Below, piece after piece: positions 60,461 through 64,000 of a DNA stretch of 64,000 bases; within the stretch, counting starts at the first letter, position 1, and each line of letters begins with the position of its first letter. Under the pieces are notes generated by a model. It ran no database searches. It was not told where the DNA came from and saw only the letters and a program-made list of their open reading frames with translations. This DNA comes from CAMPKL01 sp963805925 (GTDB lineage Bacteria > Acidobacteriota > Terriglobia > Bryobacterales > UBA6623): contig CAWDWB010000009.1 of NCBI GenBank assembly GCA_963805925.1, forward strand, positions 62,001-126,000, read 5' to 3'. Position numbers and translations under genes: made by a program.

Positions 60461-61297
60461 GTGACGCTTCTAGCATTCCTTTTCGGGCTTCTCATCGGAA
60501 GCTTTCTCAACGTCTGCATCCACCGCTGGCCGATCGATAAGTCGGTGGTCCGGCCGCGCTCGCACTGTCCCAAGTGCGAACATCAGCTGTCCTGGTACGA
60601 CAACATCCCGCTCATCAGTTACAGCCTGCTGCGCGGGCGTTGCCGATACTGTCGGGAGACCATCTCGTGGCGCTATCCGTCGGTGGAGGTGCTCAACGGG
60701 TTCCTCTACTTTGCGGCTGTTTCGAAGTACGGCCTGGAACCGCTCAGCTTCAAGTGCATGCTGTTCGGCTCGATGATCTTGGCGCTGATTTTTACGGACC
60801 TGGAGCAGTTTCTACTGCCCGACGAATTGACGCTGGGAGGGATGGCGATAGGTCTAGCGTTGAGCCCCTTCCTGTACATAACGCCGGGGGCGACCCAGCT
60901 GATTTGGCTGATCGCCGGAACGCAACCGGAGCCCTGGCTCGCTTCGGTGACGGAGTCGGTCTGCGGCGCGGTCTTTTTCGGCGGCATGCTTTGGGCTACC
61001 CGGGAGATCTACTACCGCTTTCGCGGGGTGGATGGACTGGGATTCGGCGACGTGAAGTTAGCGGCCATGATAGGCGCTTTCTGGGGCGTGAATTACACGC
61101 TTATCATCCTCGTCGTCGGCTCCATCGTAGGAGCGGTCTTCGGCACGGCTTTGGTGCTGTTCGGCGGCAAGAGATGGAGTCATGAGATGCCCTACGGGAG
61201 CTATCTGGGCGCTGCGGCGATTCTGGTGACTTTTTGGGGTGATGATTTAATTGGTTGGTATTGGACCGCAGTAACGAGCGCGGCGGCGACCCCATGA
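60461..61297 (+). CDS. pilD: Prepilin peptidase (type IV leader peptidase, A24)
   Basis: 278 residues from GTG 60461. N-terminal domain has two zinc-binding CxxC pairs (CPKCEHQLSW and CRYC) that mark the methyltransferase-capable PilD type. The membrane domain carries both catalytic aspartates: IFTDLEQFLLPDELT and GLGFGDVKLAAMIG. It cleaves and N-methylates type IV pilins or type II secretion pseudopilins. About eight membrane helices. The stop overlaps the lpxD start by four bases. No pilin genes in the window. Confidence 0.93.
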   Translation: MTLLAFLFGLLIGSFLNVCIHRWPIDKSVVRPRSHCPKCEHQLSWYDNIPLISYSLLRGRCRYCRETISWRYPSVEVLNGFLYFAAVSKYGLEPLSFKCMLFGSMILALIFTDLEQFLLPDELTLGGMAIGLALSPFLYITPGATQLIWLIAGTQPEPWLASVTESVCGAVFFGGMLWATREIYYRFRGVDGLGFGDVKLAAMIGAFWGVNYTLIILVVGSIVGAVFGTALVLFGGKRWSHEMPYGSYLGAAAILVTFWGDDLIGWYWTAVTSAAATP

Positions 61298-62301
61298 CTC
61301 TCACGGAATTGGCAGGACGCTTGGGCTGCAAGCTAGTCGGCGACGGCAATTTGGAAGTCGAAGGCGTGGCCGGAATCGAAGCGGCAACGTCCAAAGAAAT
61401 CACTTTCTTGACGAACCCGCGCTACGCCTCGCTGGTCGCCACGACCGGCGCCGGCGCAATCATCGTCGGCAAAGAGTTGGAAGGAGCGGCGCTAGCACAA
61501 CTGATCTCTTCGAATCCCTATCTGGACTTCGCTCGGGCGTTGGAGATTTTCTATCAAGGACCCGCGGTAACCGCAGGTATTCACGCCACGGCCGTGGTTG
61601 CCGAGAACGCCCAAATCGGCGCCAACGCCTCGATCGGAGCCTATGCGGTGATCGGCGACGACGTCGTCGTCGGCGCGAACGCGGTAATCCACCCCCACGT
61701 GACGATCTATCCGGGGGTCCGAATCGGCGATCACTTCGTCGCTCATGCACAGTCGGTCGTTCGAGAGTTTTGCCGCATCGGCGACCGCGTCATTTTGCAA
61801 AACGGAGCGCACGTCGGAACGGACGGCTACGGCTTCGCCCGCCGCGCAGACGGATCGCACCACAAGATCCCTCAGGCAGGCATCGTGGTCGTGGAAGACG
61901 ACGTGGAAATCCAGGCGGGAACCTGCATCGATCGCGCAGCCGTGGGCGAAACCAGAATCCGCCGCGGCGCCAAGATCGACAATTTGGTTCAAGTCGGGCA
62001 CGCCGTCGAGATCGGCGAGGATAACTTGATCTGCTCGCAAGTCGGCATCGCCGGCTCCACAACATTAGGCAAGGGCTGCATTCTGGCGGGCCAGGTCGGC
62101 GTCATCAATCATCTGACAATCGGCGACGGCGTGCTGATCACGGCGCAAACCGGAGTGGGTCACGACATCGAGTCCGGCCGCAAGATCTCTGGATCGCCGG
62201 AATTGGACAACAGCCGATGGCTGCGCTGTACGGCGGTCTACAACCGGCTGCCGGAACTCGATCGCGACGTCCGTCGGCTGAAGAAGAAACTCGATTCCTA
62301 G
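61294..62301 (+). CDS. lpxD: UDP-3-O-acyl-glucosamine N-acyltransferase LpxD
   Basis: 335 residues from ATG 61294 (a longer reading from 61255 lies inside pilD). The N-terminal uridine-binding domain (MTLTELAGRLGCKLVGDGN) is followed by a left-handed beta helix of hexapeptide repeats (IGANASIGAYAVIGDDVVVG). The catalytic histidine lies in RRADGSHHKIPQAGIV, and NLVQVGHAVEIGEDNLI supports the acyl pocket. It adds the second acyl chain to the lipid A precursor and shows that the host is Gram-negative with LPS. The C-terminal tail ends in a basic helix. Confidence 0.94.
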   Translation: MTLTELAGRLGCKLVGDGNLEVEGVAGIEAATSKEITFLTNPRYASLVATTGAGAIIVGKELEGAALAQLISSNPYLDFARALEIFYQGPAVTAGIHATAVVAENAQIGANASIGAYAVIGDDVVVGANAVIHPHVTIYPGVRIGDHFVAHAQSVVREFCRIGDRVILQNGAHVGTDGYGFARRADGSHHKIPQAGIVVVEDDVEIQAGTCIDRAAVGETRIRRGAKIDNLVQVGHAVEIGEDNLICSQVGIAGSTTLGKGCILAGQVGVINHLTIGDGVLITAQTGVGHDIESGRKISGSPELDNSRWLRCTAVYNRLPELDRDVRRLKKKLDS

Positions 62302-62358
62302 CCCGAGCCCGCGCGGCCCGCGATCGTCCTAAACTGGGGGACGCGCAGGCGTCGCCGT

Positions 62359-62994
62359 ATGGGACTCTCGGAACCTACAACAGCGCTGACCGATCTTGTC
62401 TTGGCATTGTTGGCGCTGGGCTTCTCGCTGCAGTTGATGCCCTATGCGCGGCGGCTGCGCCAAGAGTCGATCCGCGATTGGAGTCTGGCCTTTGGCGCTC
62501 TCTCGATTGGCGCTTTCACTGGCGGCGTCTCGCACGGCTTCGCTCCACAACTCAGCGCAGCGGCCTACGCAGTCATCTGGCGCATCACGCTCTATTCGAT
62601 CGGTTTCGCCTCCTACTACATGGTCGCCGGGACGGCGCGGGCGGCGCTGCGTCACAGGGTCGGGAGTTGGCTCATCGTCGTCGCCGCGGTGAAACTTGCC
62701 GGCTATCTTTACTGGACAACCGTCCGGCCCACGTTCAGCCTGGCGGTCTATGACTACGTGCCCAACATGCTGGCGGTGCTCGTGATGGGCATGATGCTCA
62801 AGAGGCGCCGCCGTGAACCGGCCGGGTGGTGGCTGGCCGCCGGAGTCGTCGTTTCGTTCTTCGCTGCCGGGGTTCAGTTAAGCGGTCTGACGCTGGCTGA
62901 AAACTTCAACCACAACGATCTCTATCACGTGATCCAGATGGTCGCCTTGGTGATGTTCTACCGCGGGGCGTCCCGGCTGCAGGACATCCGCTAG
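62359..62994 (+). CDS. Polytopic membrane protein of unknown function
   Basis: 211 residues with about seven membrane helices, for example LVLALLALGFSLQLM, AYAVIWRITLYSIGFAS, MLAVLVMGMMLKRR. Polar residues between are few; a conserved-looking NFNHNDLYHVIQMVALVMFYRGA stretch (quoted in parts NFNHNDLYH and IQMVALVMF) lies near the end, reminiscent of DUF6962-type proteins. Direct neighbour of lpxD but with a gap of about 57 bases. Its stop overlaps the convergent EAL gene by four bases. No clear catalytic motif. Confidence 0.65.
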   Translation: MGLSEPTTALTDLVLALLALGFSLQLMPYARRLRQESIRDWSLAFGALSIGAFTGGVSHGFAPQLSAAAYAVIWRITLYSIGFASYYMVAGTARAALRHRVGSWLIVVAAVKLAGYLYWTTVRPTFSLAVYDYVPNMLAVLVMGMMLKRRRREPAGWWLAAGVVVSFFAAGVQLSGLTLAENFNHNDLYHVIQMVALVMFYRGASRLQDIR

Positions 62995-64000
62995 GTCGAT
63001 AGAATCTCAGCGATCGGCGACGGAAAGTCTTCCGCCCCCGCAGCCCTTTCGGGACGGTTCGCCGGTTGGCCGTTGGGACCTAGAATGAGCCCCTTGAAGT
63101 CGGCGTCGTGCTTGAGTTCCGCGAGTGTGATATCGGCGCGCAAGAGTTGACTAAAACTCTTCGGGTCCAACGGCTTGCTGGCCACGAAGCCTTGGATGCT
63201 GTCGCAGCCTTCGTCCTTGAGGAACTGCAGTTGTTCGTGTGACTCGACGCCCTCGGCCGTAACCGCCAGATCGAGGTTATGAGCCAACGAGATGAGGCCG
63301 CGGAGTACGGCGTCGGACTTGTCGTTCATCGTTAACCCAGTGACGAAAGAACGATCGATCTTGAGCGATTCGAAGTCGAACTGGCTCAGATAGCTCAGCG
63401 ACGAATAACCCGTGCCAAAATCGTCGATCGACACATGCACGCCGACTTTCCGTAGGTGCGCCAGCGATTTCTGGGCTTCGTCCAACCCTTCCATCAAGGC
63501 GGTCTCCGTCAGCTCCAACTCCAGCGTGTCCGGCTTGAGATGGAAGTCGCGCAGCGCGCGTTCGACGATTTGATTGAAGCGGCCGCCCTGCAACTGTTTG
63601 GCGGACAGGTTCACTGCCATTTTGATCGGTCTGAGACCAGCTTCGAGCCAAGCCGCGCTCTGCGCGCAACCCTTGCGCAGGGCCCACTCGCCGATGTTCT
63701 CGATAAGCCCCATCTCCTCGGCGATCGAAATGAAGTCACTGGGAGCGACGATCTCAACGTCAGACCGTCGCCAACGAAGCAGGGCCTCGGCGCCGACGAT
63801 GCGACCGTCACGCAGCGAGAAGACAGGCTGATAGTCAACGAGCAACTCGTCACGGTCGAGAGCGCCCGAAAGATCAGTTTGCAACTGACAAAGATGCATG
63901 GCGCGCGTGTACATCTCAGAATTAAAGATAGCCAGGCTGCCTTTGTTCGAGGTCTTGACGTGGTACATCGCCGTGTCGGCGTTACGCAGCATGTCATCCG
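62991..64000 (-). CDS. GGDEF-EAL c-di-GMP protein, C-terminal part (cut by window edge)
   Basis: The frame is open to the window end; the codons before 63992 read DDMLRNADTAMYHVK, the end of a GGDEF domain. The EAL phosphodiesterase domain then covers about 250 residues: GAEALLRW, MAVNLSAKQL, LELELTETALM, IDDFGTGYSSL, KIDRSFV, TAEGVES and GCDSIQGF. All acidic metal residues and the catalytic lysine are present, so it should hydrolyse c-di-GMP. The GGDEF active site lies outside the window. Convergent with the membrane-protein gene. Confidence 0.88.
   Translation of the reverse strand, partial: DDMLRNADTAMYHVKTSNKGSLAIFNSEMYTRAMHLCQLQTDLSGALDRDELLVDYQPVFSLRDGRIVGAEALLRWRRSDVEIVAPSDFISIAEEMGLIENIGEWALRKGCAQSAAWLEAGLRPIKMAVNLSAKQLQGGRFNQIVERALRDFHLKPDTLELELTETALMEGLDEAQKSLAHLRKVGVHVSIDDFGTGYSSLSYLSQFDFESLKIDRSFVTGLTMNDKSDAVLRGLISLAHNLDLAVTAEGVESHEQLQFLKDEGCDSIQGFVASKPLDPKSFSQLLRADITLAELKHDADFKGLILGPNGQPANRPERAAGAEDFPSPIAEILST

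Noticed and set aside
1..64000. CRISPR arrays, tRNA genes, insertion sequences
   Set aside because: No regularly spaced repeats, no T-loop pattern outside tmRNA and no transposase-like ORF were seen on reading; weak or divergent cases could be missed by eye.

Overview
The window is high-GC bacterial DNA, densely coded on both strands. It carries LpxD, TolC- and RND-type envelope genes, so the host is Gram-negative. Style and content (DUF420 protein, CHASE2 kinase, NtrC regulator, PilZ and EAL proteins, DUF2934-Hsp20 fusion, small secreted proteins) most resemble an Acidobacteriota genome of the Solibacter/Bryobacter kind. That assignment is an inference from gene content, not from a marker gene.

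Left core segment (1 to about 14.5 kb): the end of a DUF420 membrane protein, a secreted unknown, an SGNH esterase, the replicative helicase DnaB, RmuC, Maf, a CBS-domain site-2 protease, a leftward unit of HlyD-type adaptor, CHASE2 histidine kinase and NtrC regulator, Mn-type superoxide dismutase with a clear terminator, a PilZ protein and an AI-2E-family permease.

Accessory block A (about 14.7-36.6 kb): a PatZ-like CoA ligase/acetyltransferase, an ECF sigma factor, a four-gene unit that looks like a split MprF system with two AcvB/VirJ-type hydrolases, a cluster of NarL-type signalling genes with a degenerate receiver, Hsp20, a DksA/TraR zinc-finger protein, a coiled-coil lipoprotein, FtsH, then carbon genes (polyphosphate-glucokinase-like kinase, GH15 glucoamylase, glucose-6-phosphate dehydrogenase).

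Accessory block B (36,670-57,769) is bracketed by a 25-bp exact direct repeat. The right copy is the 3' end of an intact tmRNA gene (ssrA), so this is very probably an integrated genomic island of about 21 kb. It holds a leftward run of phosphoketolase, histidine phosphatase and a complete N-type ATPase (atpDCQRBEFAG), an RND-MFP-TolC tripartite pump, a PepSY-like protein and an OmpR-type two-component pair. No integrase or transposase is visible. Relics (a GH94 C-terminus joined to a response-regulator start, a P-type ATPase tail joined to a DUF2934 module with an internal stop) show it has been cut down by deletions.

Right core segment (58.1-64 kb): UbiX, two glycosyltransferases, prepilin peptidase, LpxD, a membrane protein and the end of a GGDEF-EAL protein.

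Taken together, blocks A and B could convert stored glucan to glucose-6-phosphate, run it through the oxidative pentose route and phosphoketolase to acetyl phosphate, and use ATP to drive ion export by the N-ATPase, alongside proteostasis, lipid-charge and efflux functions. This fits a stress or low-energy survival role, which is inference. No acetate kinase or phosphotransacetylase gene is in the window to close the path.
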